A stretch of DNA of 64,000 nucleotides from assembly GCA_036346375.1 (NCBI GenBank), contig CM070500.1, forward strand, positions 78,534,437-78,598,436, given 5' to 3'. Positions 35,358-47,130 of this stretch are shown in pieces (the first letter of the stretch is position 1; every line of letters starts with the position of its first letter). The position numbers were made by a program, and so were the translations under genes. Below the pieces are notes generated by a model. That model saw nothing but the letters and a program-made list of their open reading frames with translations. It was not told the DNA's origin and searched no databases. The stretch comes from Guadua angustifolia. Its lineage: Eukaryota > Streptophyta > Magnoliopsida > Poales > Poaceae.

Positions 35358-35639
35358 TTTTCTATACCATCTTATCTAGAATCATCACAACTATCCTATA
35401 TCGTCCCATCCTATTCATCTTTGTACAAGCTGGCTTAGAGCTAGGCAAGAAGCCACATCGGTATTGTCCTATGCAACACATCGAGGAGAATAGCCGTGCG
35501 CACGCGGAGATGAATCGAGAGAATCTTTTTTAACTGTAGTAGCTTTCTGCATGTCATTTTTTTAAAATATGGCCAAAGTCATTGTTGTAAAACATCGTTG
35601 TTCATCCGCTCGAATCGATGGCACGCACGTAAGGACCAG
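35358..35639. other. spacer, nothing recognised
   Basis: No coding or element signature found. The left limit of the copia LTR is not resolved, so part of this may belong to it. Confidence 0.4.
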
Positions 35640-36604
35640 TGAATTGAGAATCAAGAACACATAGAATATAGGAGTGGGAATTCTCTCTCTTTATCAGGGC
35701 CGGTCCTAGTATTTTGGGGGCCTAGGGCGAAAACTTATTTGGAGGCCCTATCCACCTCCTCATGTATATATGTCTATGTATGTATATATATGTATGTCTA
35801 ACAAAACCAAAACCAAAACCAAAAAATATTTAACTTCAAAAGCCCTCTCAGTCAGAATTTTTTGTTTCGGTTTGGTACAAATATCGTCTCCCATTGAAAC
35901 AGCCGAAATTTCGGAATTTCGGCGAAATTTCAGTCAAATTTTGGCCAAATTCAAACAAAAAACAACAAAATCCGAAATTTCGCCCTTTCGCTCTAGACCG
36001 AAATGGCCGAAATTTCAAAAATTTTGCCGAAATAAAAATCCCTGCTCTCAGCTTCTAGGATTCCTTCTTGGCAATTATTTTCATCAAATTATTTCTTCCT
36101 CACGGCACGACGCTTTGCTGCAAACGATGCCTCTACACCCATGTCATTTGCAATACCTTTGGCAATATTCAGACAAGAAGAAAACCTATCATTTCTGTAC
36201 TTCTCAAAGTATTCCATTATACCTTGTATTTGCTTCAAAGTAGAGTTAATGCATATGGCTGGCGATTGCAGCTTTTTACTCACTTTGTTTACATCAAATA
36301 AAACATCATGCTAGATAACCATACCAAGCAGAAACTCAAAACTACCAAATGCATCAAATAAAATTTTTGCATCACTTTTGCCCATGGTGTACTTACATAC
36401 CTAGGGGCTCCATGAATTTGGGGGCCCAGGGCGGCTGCCCACCTTGCCCCCCCTCCAGGGTCAGCCCTGCTCTTTATTAGATTGATTCAATACAATAGGG
36501 GATGTCCAATATATATAGGAAGGGAGAGAAGAGTTCGCATTCGCCCATACAAATAAGAGATAGAGTTCTAACCGAATACAGTTGGACTTCCTTATCTCAT
36601 AATA
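35640..36604 (-). repeat. 3' LTR of the Ty1/Copia element, interrupted by a hAT element
   Basis: On the minus strand the polypurine tract CCAAGGGGGAG (36605-36615) is followed by TATTATGAGATAAGGAAG, where an LTR would begin TG. The LTR continues through TATATATTGGACATCC to the hAT insertion at 36469 and resumes at 35694. Its distal end near 35640 is estimated, not seen as a clean CA terminus. Confidence 0.6.
35695..36469 (-). mobile_element. 775 bp hAT element with transposase remnant
   Basis: Termini CAGGGCCGGTCCT and AGGGTCAGCCCTG are inverted repeats of the plant hAT type, flanked by a perfect 8-bp duplication CTCTTTAT (35687-35694 and 36470-36477). On the minus strand, 36283-36089 encodes LQSPAICINSTLKQIQGIME followed by YFEKYRNDRF, similar to the mid region of hAT transposases of the TTF-type/DUF4371 group. 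The rest of the transposase is absent, so this is an internal-deletion derivative. Confidence 0.9.
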
Positions 36605-36876
36605 CTCCCCCTTGGACGAATACCGCGTAATACACATGTCTCGTTAAAAACTCCACTCAAAAACCCAGTGGAAAAAATATGGAGAAAAGATTACATTGTA
36701 CTCACACTTTATGTTGCACTAGTTGTCTCATTAAAAACCTTCATGTGAGAAATTTCAGGAAAACTCACAAAGGGGAAAATAGTACAACTTATGATCTTCA
36801 GGATTTACATTAGGATATTCAGGATCACAATAAGGTTATGGTTCAAGGGTTTTCTCCTCCTGAACTTTGCATCTCT

Positions 36877-37640
36877 CTAAAGTTTTATTATTCCAATGCC
36901 TTTAACACATCTTTGAAATGTGGATTTGGGCAAGGACTTAGTGAACAAATCTGCAAGATTTTCACATGACTTAGTTTGTACAATTTTTATCTCACAGCTC
37001 TTCTGGAGTTCGTGAGGATAGAATAACTTAGGAGCAATATGCTTCGTGATGTTACTCTTCTCATAACCCAATTGCATTTGTGCAACACAAGTAACATTAT
37101 CTTCATGATAATTGTGGGGGTACCAACGGTGTTCAGACCACATGACTTCTGGATATGGCTAATCACTTGTTAAAGCCAAACACATTCACGTGAGGCTTCA
37201 TACAGAGCTATAATCTCTGAGTGGTTGGTAGAAATTGCTACCAGGGTCTGCTTACAAGACCGCCAAGAAACGGCTGTACCATCACAGAGAAACACAAAAC
37301 CGGTCTATGATTTGGCACTGTTGAGATCAAACAAATAGCCAGCATCCATATATCCCACCATGGTCAAGTCTTGGTTCTTCTGGAAAAACAATCCAAGATT
37401 TTGAGTACCTTGGAAGTATCTAAGTAAAGTCTTGATACCAACCCAATGTCTTCTGGTTGGGGCTGAACTGTGTTTTGCTAGCAAATTCACTGCAAATGCG
37501 ATATCAGGCCTTGTGCAATTCACAAGATACATGAGTGCTCTAATAGCACTTAAATATGGGACTTCAGGTCCTAAGACTTCCTTATTTTTCATCCTCGGTC
37601 TAAAAGGGTTTTTATCCACTTCAAGGAATCTTACGACCAT
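36877..37640 (-). pseudogene. copia RT C-terminus and RNase H region
   Basis: 37640-37305 reads VPYLSAIRALMYLVNCTRPD then IAFAVNLLAKHSSAPTRRHW, the conserved RT-RNase H connection of copia polyproteins. 37143-36877 reads DNVTCVAQMQLGYEKSN then KHIAPKLFYPHELQKS and NLADLFTKSLP, the RNase H end. The two are separated by frameshifts. The domain lies next to the PPT and 3' LTR, as expected. Confidence 0.9.
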
Positions 37641-38300
37641 GGGGGTTTTAAAAAAGGATGCGATTTATCCATATTAAACCTCTCCAATACCTTCCGGGTA
37701 TAAGAAGACTGGTGAATAAGGATTCCTTCTGAGAAAAGCTATAGCTACAGGCCATAGCAAATTTTTGTTTTACCCAAATCTTTCATCTCAAACTGCGTCA
37801 AGAGGTAAGCACTTGCTTCCTTTATTTCCTCTGTGGTTCTGATGATATTCAGATCATCGACATATACTGAGATGATATAGAGTCCATTCTGGGTTTTCTT
37901 TATGAACACACAGAGACAATATCCCTTCTTTAGGAGGAACCCACTAAGTCGGTTATACCATATTTTTCCCGACTATTTTAATCCGTATAGCGATCTCTTC
38001 AATTTGACGATATACACGTTGCGATTATTAGGATTCAGAACCTTGACTCCTTCAGAGACTCTCATATAAATATCCGAATCCAGTGGCCTATATAAATATG
38101 CGGTCACTCCATCCATCAACTGCATTTTTAGATTTAAGCCAGCTGCCATTGAAATTAAGTATTAGAACGTTATTCCACTCATCACAAGAGAATAGATTTC
38201 ATCATAATCGATACCGGGTCTCTGCGTTAACCCTTATGCTACAAGCCTCGCTTTTATATCTCACCACCTAGGTATTTTCATTTTTCTTCTGGATGAAAAA
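37640..38300 (-). pseudogene. copia reverse transcriptase core
   Basis: Minus-strand pieces read VYIVKLKRSLYGLK, GFLLKKGYCLCVFIKK and LYIISVYVDDLNII, including the catalytic YVDD (37853-37864). Frames change several times, so the domain is inactive. Confidence 0.88.
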
Positions 38301-39339
38301 CCCATTTGATCCTCTAGGGAACACTTTAGGAGATGTTCGATCAATAGGACCAGAAACTTTCTTCTTGTTAAGCGAGCGCTGCCACAATTATTTCTTTTGT
38401 TTGACCCTATCTGAGCGCTTCTGGCACTCTACCATGGACTTTAGTTCTGGATCCAGCTTTTAGCAATTTTAGAGGCAAATATATGTCGATAATTGTAGTC
38501 TTTCTTTTATTTATTTCTCCTGTATCACTTCGGGGATATATTTATATTAATTTCTTTCAACTCCTCGTAATTTCCCACAATGATGGGAGTTTGGGTGTTC
38601 TGACTTCCCAGCGTGGAATTGTGCGCGTAAATATACGCTATGGTTATCATCTTCAGGTTGGATCACTTCAAGAATGTTACCATCTCCAGATGGCTCACTT
38701 CAGGGATTTTCTCAACATCAGGTTGAGCTTCTTCTACTGTCACGGGTAGTGTTCTCATTTGTTCGGTACTCTACTTCTGCAGACGTCTCCGCGGAATTGA
38801 GTCCCGTGCACCTGGAGGCCTCCCCCTCTTCTTATCATGAGGGTCAAGAGTGGGTTCAATATCCTGCTAGGGTATTTCCACTCTTTCTGGTGCATATACT
38901 GCAGGTATATAAGATCTTTCACTCCCTTATGACCAGTGAAGACATTTGGCAGATTATTAGCTTATTTATTGCAGATTCATTATCCTTCGAACTTCAAGTT
39001 CGGTCTCTCTAGTGCGCGGATCTAAGGACTCGGCATTCTCTAATGTGGTACTTATCTCCCCCTAATGCCGAAAAATGTCCTTAGTATAATCAGCGTACCG
39101 AGCCGTGTACAGATCCCCTATCATAGTCTCTTAAAGGGGAAATTTCGTAATATGCAGTTAGTCTGAGTTGAATTATTACCGCAGTGTGCAGCACTGCGTG
39201 ACCCCAACAACTGGTGGGAAGCCAACTATCCTGCAAGAGCGACCAAGCATATGATAAGTTTTGATCTTTTAATATAATGACTCTGCAAGGCTATATTAAG
39301 TGTAGACATTAGGTACAAGATGCTCTACATTTATTCTCG

Positions 39340-39720
39340 GAGCCATACAATAATCATTAAATACTTTGAGATAAACTCGCCAACATTGTCCATTCAAATA
39401 GCCTTGATCCTTTCTTTTGGAAAGTAGGTTCTTAACTTAATAATTTGGGCAATTAGTCTTGGTAGAAGAATGGTTCCTAGTAGATAAGAGACATACATAG
39501 GACCATCTAATAGAAGCATTTGTCTGTACCATAATATTTCTTAGAATGGGCCCGACAGGAGCTGAACAGGTCCATAGATATCACTTTGAATTTTCTCCAG
39601 GGAATTCAGTGATTCTTCCCTAACTTTTTACGTAAGAAGATCTAAGTATGAACTTTCCTTTAGCGCAACCAGGGCATAAGAAAACTTCAGGTCTAGGAAA
39701 GTCTTTACACCATGGCCAGT
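39340..39720 (-). pseudogene. copia integrase core remnant
   Basis: Reads MDNVGEFISKYFNDYCMAPRI then NVEHLVPNV, matching the second catalytic Asp segment (D-N-x-G-E-F) of copia integrases. The glutamate segment downstream is worn. Confidence 0.75.
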
Positions 39721-41010
39721 AGAATTATAATTATTTTTCTCATAATATTCAACTCAAAATAACCTAGTCGATCTACTAGATCTTAAATATTTTTTGGGTT
39801 TTCATCGCAACACAAACTTCAGGTTTTATATGTGCATAGTATAACCCGGAGGAGAATGAATGAAGTTTTTCAACCACACATTTATTACACCCATTATACT
39901 TAATAATGAGTAGGTATTATGTACCATCCACATTCTTTGTCTCCATAAGGAAACGATTCAGACCAATGTCTTTAAAACTTAAGAGAGTACGACTGGACTC
40001 AGGGTGTAATATGGCATTCTACTAGTGCCAACTATGAGAGTATCGCTTCTGGTGATAGTCATAATAATTCCAATTCACTTAGTGTGGCACAACTGTCTTC
40101 TAGACAGATTTTCTCCTCCGTTATCAGATTATACTTTGTTCTATATTAGAAATATAATTTATCAATCAAACAATTGTTGCATCAGGAATAAATTGTAAAA
40201 TATAGAACAAACATAGCACAATTAAACAAATATCTAGAAAATAACAATTTATTCAATTTTAAATGATAATCGCTCAACAGGAGTATAGACCAAAAGTTCA
40301 TTCAAGAACTAGGCTAAACTGCTAAGGAGACTTATAAAGAATATGTGATATCGACTAGCAAAGTAAAGGAATACTTAGAAGACTAATCCAGGTTTTCTTA
40401 TGAGACATATATGTCCTTCTGGGACTCCTCAAACTTTATAATTTCAAGAATCATATTATCACACTTCTCAGCACTCGTATCAACAACAGATTAAACAGTG
40501 AAGTATGATTCAATATTATTTATCCCGAGTCTTATTGGTTTTTTCAGTGGATTTTGTGTAAAGGTCTACCACATGCTTCGGGATGCAATAGTTGCATGAC
40601 CAATGGTCAATACATTCATACCTAAATCAGAGTTATTCAGGGTTTGCAGCCTTACTTCTGGAAGTCCCTAGCCCTTTATCTTTACTTTTGCACTATGAAC
40701 TGTCTCTTCCTCTTATCCCCTTTATTCCATTTGGCCCTTTCTGAGGTCACGGATATTGCTAATCTACTGAACAATTGCATGTGCTTCGGGTACTGCAAGA
40801 CTTCCATTAGGAAGTACGTGATGATTCTTTATGAGGAGTTCATCATGTTTTTCTGCTTCTAGCAAATGCATATAAGCTCGAAGTACTTCTGGTACTTGGC
40901 ATGATAATTCTATTACAGCAGTATCCTCATATTGGGGTGTAAGGTGCATATTCCAAATGCAATCTAAAATTTTCCTAGCATTTTTCATACTTTTTCTGAT
41001 AATTACCAAG

Positions 41011-41353
41011 TAATTTTTAGAATTACTGAATAACAGGAAATGATATGTCCATCACATATAATCATGAAAAATGTACCAAGAAAATTAATCTAGGAACATG
41101 ACACAGAGCAATGAGTCATACATATTTTTTTCATAATTTTCTAGCATTTTTTGTTAATTACCAAGTAATTTTTAGAATTACTTAAATAACAGAAAATAAA
41201 TTTCAGCACATAATAAATATGGAATAAAGCTAGAAAATAAACCCAGAGTATGGAACTTCCAATATGTTAAATAATAATTTAGCAAAAATATACGAAGTTC
41301 ATCACCTGGAAAAACTAATTTCTAGGATTAAATTTCAATTTAACTATTATTAT
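41011..41353 (-). other. copia 5' flank up to the Tat insertion
   Basis: AT-rich, with a direct repeat of AATTACCAAGTAATTTTTAG at about 41005 and 41158. This is the continuation of the copia element or its flank. It is cut at 41353 by the Tat-type element and should resume at 52419. Confidence 0.5.
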
Positions 41354-42047
41354 TGTCGACGATCGGGATCGCCAACCGCAGAAAATGAGGTAGGGGTCAG
41401 TGAGAAATGGGACCGCAATTGCGCTTTGCTCGAACAGAGGAATGAGGTCGAAGAGGTCTATGGTCGGAGCTAGGAGACAACGGACGAGACCAAGGATTAT
41501 ACCGGTTCGAGCCCCGAGAAGGTAATAGTTTACTCCGCCACCTTGCGTGGTGATTCCTCGCTATCCGTGAGTACAAGAGAGGATTACAGTTCAAGCCTGA
41601 CGATGCTAAGTCCAGACTTGAGTTCGAGTGTGTGTGCGCTGGGTTGTTCCGTGTCCCTAAGTGTTTACAAAGCTCCCGTTTTATACACATTCTTCTTGCA
41701 ACGTGCGGGAGTAAATCTTGGATCGTGGCCTTCATGCGCATTGATAGCCGGTGGTAACTGCTCGATCCCGTCGCTACCAAGATTATTCCATGATCCCACG
41801 CTTCAGAATCGCCGAGCGACGACGTGCCCGGGATCCATGGGAACGTTATCGACCTTGGGTCGACCCAAGCCCTAGGTCACGGGACCCCGAGCTCGAGTTA
41901 CCGCGCCCTAGGTCGAGCGGCCTCGAGTTTAGACCGATGCACTCTTGGTCGAGTGGCGTCGAGCTGATCCAGGTCTTTGATCGAGGCCTTCCGAGCTGGG
42001 GGGCCGGTTGACCGTTGGCTGACCGGCTAAGGGTTGCCTAGCCCCGA
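41354..42047 (-). repeat. 3' LTR (left) of the Tat-type element
   Basis: Begins TGTCGACGATCGGGATCGCC and runs to GTTGCCTAGCCCCGA. The final CA seen in the other LTR is missing. It differs from the right LTR by many 1-3 base indels. Confidence 0.9.
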
Positions 42048-42450
42048 GGCTCAAGGTCGTAAAAGTAGCACCAAAGACGGCCTCGAAGCTCACCCAACAA
42101 AGTCACCGGGCAAAGAACCCTTGCAAGGTCTTGAAACTTTGTTCGAAGTCGAGCGGAGATCACAAAGTGAAACCCCAGGCAAGACATCTGGCAACCTTTG
42201 ATCTCTCCGAAGCGGTACGGATGCCAACAGCCGGCGGACACCTGCAGCGCTTCGAGTCCGCCGCCCAGGCCTTAAATGCGCCTGTCTAATCACGCCAGGC
42301 GCGCCTTTTGAGGCGCCGTAGGAGGTTATATCCCAGGAGCGCTGTAGAAGACCCCGAGCTTTTGAACATTTGCTTGAAAATCTCTACGCCCTCCTCCCAA
42401 GCCTTCTTGCCTGAGCAGACCGCCTTTCAATCTTCACACTTTGCTTCGTC
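42048..42450 (+). promoter_or_regulatory. putative promoter region of the antisense gene
   Basis: GC-rich spacer with CTTAAATGCG (42271 on) and a weak TATA-like GGTTATATCC (about 42325), about 120 bp before the ATG at 42451. Analogous TTAAATGCG and TATA-like boxes precede the two antisense units of the neighbouring element. No transcription evidence. Confidence 0.35.
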
Positions 42451-45400
42451 ATGGCCAAGCTGGGGAAAAGCACCTTATCGGTCACGAGGATGAAGGAGCT
42501 CGAGTCCTCGGGGCTATTGGATCAGTGACTGGCGGCTCGGGCGGCGAGATCGAGCCTCACCTCGGACGACGAGATCGTCGCACCGAGCATCACTCCTCTT
42601 CGGCCGCGAACCCCGGAGAGCGAATTCCTGGCCGATGTCCTCGACAGCTGCCAGATCGAATTGATCAACCTGGTACCCAATTCTGTCCTCACCCTAGCCA
42701 TTTTCTCACATCTATGCGAGGGGTTCCTGGGGATTCTTCCCACCCCCTCGCTCTTCTTCCGCCATTCCTCTTCCGCTTCCGGAAGGACCCGTGGTCGGAT
42801 GCCTCTACTTCCCAGCCGTCCGGCTCAAGTGGGTTTTGCCCAAGATCCTCGGCCGGATTCTCTCGGTCCATGGTCAGAGCGCTGGTTCTACCTCAAGAAG
42901 GGGGAGAACGGGAGGCTGCGATACGAGGGAGCCGCCATCACCGAGAAGAAGGAGACCCCGGAGACCGAGGACCTCGACGTCGACGCAGAAGCAATCGCCG
43001 CCATCCACATCTCGCGCCACGCTGGCCTCACCGGACAAAGCGATCGCGAATGACTTCTTTCATGGAACGGGTGTCTCCCTGCGAGGAGGTTACACCCGCT
43101 TCTCCCAGATCAAGGGACGAATGATTCGACCCGCGAGAGCTCATCCGTAAGGTCTTCAAATTTCAAAGTCTTTGCTCGAGTTCGCACTTCTTCCTCCTCT
43201 GATGGCTCTTGTTCGTGCAGCGCCGAAGGAGTCCTGGGTCGCGGCCAGGATGCTGGAGATGTTCGGGAAACTGGCTCATGAGTATACTCTTGACGACCCA
43301 GTCCCGAGGAACGTCTTGCGACGAAAGCCCGAGGTAAGCCTTCCCCGACCTACAGCCTTACCCGAGCATCTGTATGTCTTTGCCTGACCCATGCTTGCTT
43401 GTAGGATCATCAAGAGTTGTGGGAGACAAATGAGATCGCCTCCCTTGCCCGACGAAAGCAAGGGCAAGAAGGGAAGAAGAGACTTCAACCGGAGCGGACC
43501 GCCGGAGACGAAGAAGCCCCACATCGAATGGGGCGACTGCCATGGTAAAACGATCATGGCCAAGTTTCCAACTCGTGCCCTTGGCCTCTCGTGGCCCGAC
43601 AAAGTTTCTTTTCTTAGCAGCAGCAAAGCGCAGCGGCCGCTGCCAGACCGCCGAGCCCCACGACTACCCAGGGTGACCAAGGTCGGCCATCCGACATGGC
43701 CATAGCAGGTGGTGCGGGTTCATCGCAGCCCGCCTCCCTGCACTGTGAGGAAGAAAGCGGAGTGCCCCGAGCTCGGGCAAAGCAGGACCTTCACGGCCAT
43801 CAATGAGACAGAGGCCACCGACCTGTGAAGACCTCGGCTTCGCACCGCTCCACCCCTTGTGTTTTTTCTGTCTTAGTGTCTATCCTTGATTGCAGACCTC
43901 GAGCGGTCGAGACCCGAGCTTGCCCACTCTGACAATGCCTGTTGTTCAGGGCGAGTCCGAGTCCAAGAGGAGGCAGACGATATATGCCGGCCCCTGGCCA
44001 AGCCGGCCAAAGGCGCACTCTTGCCGGTGCCTCGAGCTGGGCCTAGGTCGGGGAGTTCGATCAAGGCCTTGACAGCCCGGACGAGGTGGACCCCCAACCC
44101 GCGGATCGCCGAGATTACAAGACCGGCGAGGCGGGTATCCTGCGGACGCCGATCCCCGAGATCGAGGGAGACATGGCTGCTCGCCCCGCAAGACGCGACG
44201 CCGATCGTTGGAGGCCGTGTCACCGGCCCCGAGGCCCCGCCGACCAAACCGCGCTCGATGGCATGATCGTGGTTCCCAAGCCACGGAGAGCGACTCATGA
44301 CAACGGAGGCACCTCGATGACTCGGTGGGCGAACCTCCATTTCGGGAACACAATGTTCCACCCTAGGGGTTGAGTTGATGCCGCCGCGGCAACTCCCGCC
44401 ACCGAGCTGGTCGGAACCTCGATCGCGGAGGTCGGGACCAAAGCCGCCGCCGCACCAATGGCCGGAGGGTCCGACCCGGCAGCCGATGAGGGAAGATCCC
44501 GAGCCGCCGCCGGCACGTCGTCCGCAGGCCCCGGACAAAATGTGCCGGTGGTGATTGAAGAAGGCCCAGGTCACGGGGACTCGGGCGAAGGTTTCGAGAT
44601 CAACACAGCTGCCTTGACGAAATAACGAGGAGTTCTCCAGCCGCTGCCGACAAACCGACTTCGTGAGGTAAGAGCTTCCCGTATAAGTCTCCAAACATGT
44701 TAAGTTGTGCATTCTCGACGACTTCTACCGGATCGCTTTTCTTGTTTTCAAGGCGATTGGCACAGAACCCGGGGCTTCAAGTCTCAATGAGCACGCCAAC
44801 GTGCTCGCCAGATCTTGAACGCCGGAAGAGAGGGAGACCGAAGCGCCCGAGCTCAAGCGACCATCGAGGTCGACGCTACAGAACTCGAAAGCGACCAACC
44901 GGGAGCTCAACGATCTGCGTCGCACGATGGTGGCGCTGGAGGTGTCCCATGCCACCGAGCTCGAGAGGACCAGGACTTCCGAGCGCGAGCATGGGTTCAA
45001 GGCGCAGGAGCACGAGCGCGCTCGAGCGACCAAAGCGCTCGAGGCTCTCGATGCGGAGCGCGCCAAGGTCGAGTTGCTGGAGAAGGCCGCCGCGGAGCGA
45101 GCTTCCTCAGATTCGTGCTCGAGACCCTCCGCGCCAAGGTCGAGGCCCTCGAGAAGGCTTCTGAGGAACAAGCCGCCGCCGCGGCCCAGGCGCTCTCCGA
45201 CGAGCGCGCCAAGGTCGTGGTTCTCGAGGAGGCTGCCAAGGAGCAGGCTGCCACCACGGCCAAGGCACTCGCCGACGAAGCGCAAGGTCGAGGCGCCGAG
45301 GCGCCGCCAGGAGCAAAGCCGCCACTATGGCCAAGGCACTCGCGACTAACGTGCCAAGATCGTTGAGTTGGAGAAGGTCGCTGCCGAGCTATCATCTTCA

Positions 45401-45620
45401 CCAAGGCGCCTCCCGAGCTAGAAGCCAAAGTCGCGGGCCGAGGAGAAGCTTAAGGCGTGCCATAGGCGCGAAGACCGCCTAGCCCAACTCAACGACGAAG
45501 CGCCGAGCCATGGACGTGACTAAGGAGGCCTCCCAGATCAAACCGAAGCCTCGACGCTACAAGCTGTGGTCGCGAGCTCGAGCAAGAAAAACTTATTGCT
45601 GAGATGGAGGATCTGTAGAG
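42451..45620 (+). pseudogene. antisense gene of the Tat element: PF04195-like ('putative gypsy type transposon') plus coiled coil
   Basis: The start MAKLGKSTLSVTRMKELESS at 42451 matches the usual opening of this plant family. An in-frame TGA follows at 42526. Further on, FLADVLDSCQIELINLVPNS and IFSHLCEGFLGILPTPSLF are the conserved core, then SERWFYLKKGE near 42878. GT-AG intron-like gaps are visible at about 43151-43220, 43331-43403, 43817-43893 and 44668-44753. The 3' half encodes an Ala/Glu/Lys-rich coiled coil (for example LRAKVEALEKASEEQAAAAA near 45127). The function of these proteins is unknown. They are not needed for gag-pol synthesis. Many short indels break the frame. It reads opposite to gag-pol, between integrase and the 3' LTR. 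Confidence 0.82.
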
Positions 45621-46170
45621 CTTGAACAAATTTTAATCTCAGAAAAACTTTTGATGCTATTAATAGGTTTGGGTTACCTTTTTGAAGTGTGCCTTTCTTG
45701 TTCGCGATCGAGATCCGTGAGGTCGCTTGTATATATTACACTCGCCCATTTCGTTGGGTCCAAGGTCGAGCAACGCCGACCTTGGACACAAGTTCGAGCA
45801 AATGACCATGACCGCAGAATCGAGATAAAGTGCTCGCAAAAGAAACGAAAACAAGCGAACTCAAGTGAATAAGTCTCAAATTCTACGACCACGACCCATA
45901 CGCACTCAATAGCCGAGAGTCAGGAGGCTTGTAGTTCAAATCCGCATACAGGGTGAGCTGATTGCGAAGAGTTTCGCCACGCTGAGCTCGACCACTAAGG
46001 GTGAACTTGAAGCTCGCGATACCTGCACCAAGGCGCGATAAGAAGGTCGTGCTCGAGGAAGAATTACGAGATGCTCATAACAAAGGGAAAAGACATGAAC
46101 TCAGAGAAATCGGAGAATATCCTTTATTGAAGTTTTAAAGGTATAGAGATTACACATAAAACTTGCGGTT
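45621..46170. other. spacer between antisense gene and integrase
   Basis: Likely convergent 3' ends of the antisense transcript (+) and gag-pol (-). ORFs here have no family features. Confidence 0.5.
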
Positions 46171-46173
46171 GAT

Positions 46174-47130
46174 CTATGTTCCACGAGCTAGAGAGCTCTC
46201 TCGCCATCGGGCATCGCTAGCCCTATAAGCCCCCGTGCGCATCTGCTGAAACGACTCTATAGGGCCTCCCACCGGGATAACTTGTTGGTGTTGGACGACA
46301 CCAATCCGCCTCGTGGCTAAGTCCCCAACGAGGAGCTTCCTAGGTCGTCCGACCGAGACGCATGTCCGCGAAGAGCTTGCGGTGTAATGCGCCGATCGTA
46401 GCAAAGGCACGCATCTTACTTCTTCCGCGAGGGCAAGGTCAAGAGACCGCTTGCTCGAAGTCGACACGGCCGACTGTCGACTGGCGGAGCCAGCCACATT
46501 CTCCGGAGGCGTGACGGCCTCAAGATCAACACGAGCTGAAAGGGCGTGGACCCCTGTTCGGCCGACCGTGGGTACGAATAGACCATAAGACAAAGGGAAG
46601 TTCGCCCACCTGTGTCTTGCAGTAAGGGTTGAGCTCATCTCGACTCGCTTTTGACGCCTCGACGATCCGTCTGCTGGCGCGCTCTGCCGCTCCGTTACTC
46701 GAGGATGAGCCACCGGCGAAGCACACTTTGGTGCCTATGCCTTCGCAAAATTTCCCGAATAATTCAATCGTAAACCGTGTACCATTGTCGCGATAATTCT
46801 GCATGGGACCCCATACCGTGACCACGGACAAGCGAAAAGCGAACGGCAGCTCGAAAGCAAGGATGGTCGAGACCGGTTCAAATTTCAATCCACTTGGTGA
46901 AGGTGTCGATACCACTTAACAGAATTTTTTCCCTGCTGTTCGGGAAAGGGCCGAGGATATCCACCCTGTGTCGAGAAAGGCCAGCAAGAGGGATGGTCTC
47001 AAGGGCGAGCGGTGGTGCGTCATGCGTGAAACCGACATGCTCTTGCGAGTTCGGACAATATCCCGAGCATCCTGTAATGCCGCTTCGGCCAAGAATACCC
47101 CATACGGAAGGCCTTGCCGACCATTGTTCT
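46174..47130 (-). pseudogene. Ty3/Gypsy integrase
   Basis: The minus-strand frame 46915-46526 has KFEPVSTI, then DNGTRFTIELFGKFCEGIGT (DNGT at about 46789), then SNGAAERASRRIVEASK and ELPFVLWSIRTHGR. These are the second Asp and Glu segments of the DDE core and the following helix as in Tat integrases. The N-terminal zinc-binding part (46916-47130) is frameshifted. It integrates the element cDNA when intact. It is inactive here. Confidence 0.88.

Larger units (their letters stand above)
36870..41010 (-). pseudogene. decayed Ty1/Copia polyprotein (gag-INT-RT-RNase H)
   Basis: Copia domains lie in copia order on the minus strand. The gag end is at about 41009-40764 (LRAYMHLLEAEKHDELLIKN). A gag zinc-knuckle remnant near 40614-40560 reads HWSCNYC then PKHVVDLYTKS. 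An integrase core piece near 39400-39340 reads MDNVGEFISKYFNDYC. RT has YVDD at 37853-37864. RNase H spans 37640-36877. Gag packages the RNA, integrase inserts the cDNA, and RT/RNase H make it. Stops and frameshifts separate every block, so no product is made. The gag style (EAEKHDELLxKNH) is common in Tork/Ale-type copia elements. The exact clade is unresolved. Confidence 0.88.

Noticed and set aside
43873..44712. 279-codon minus-strand ORF
   Set aside because: Antisense to the coiled-coil gene of the Tat element in a very GC-rich region. No family features. Stop codons are rare there by composition.
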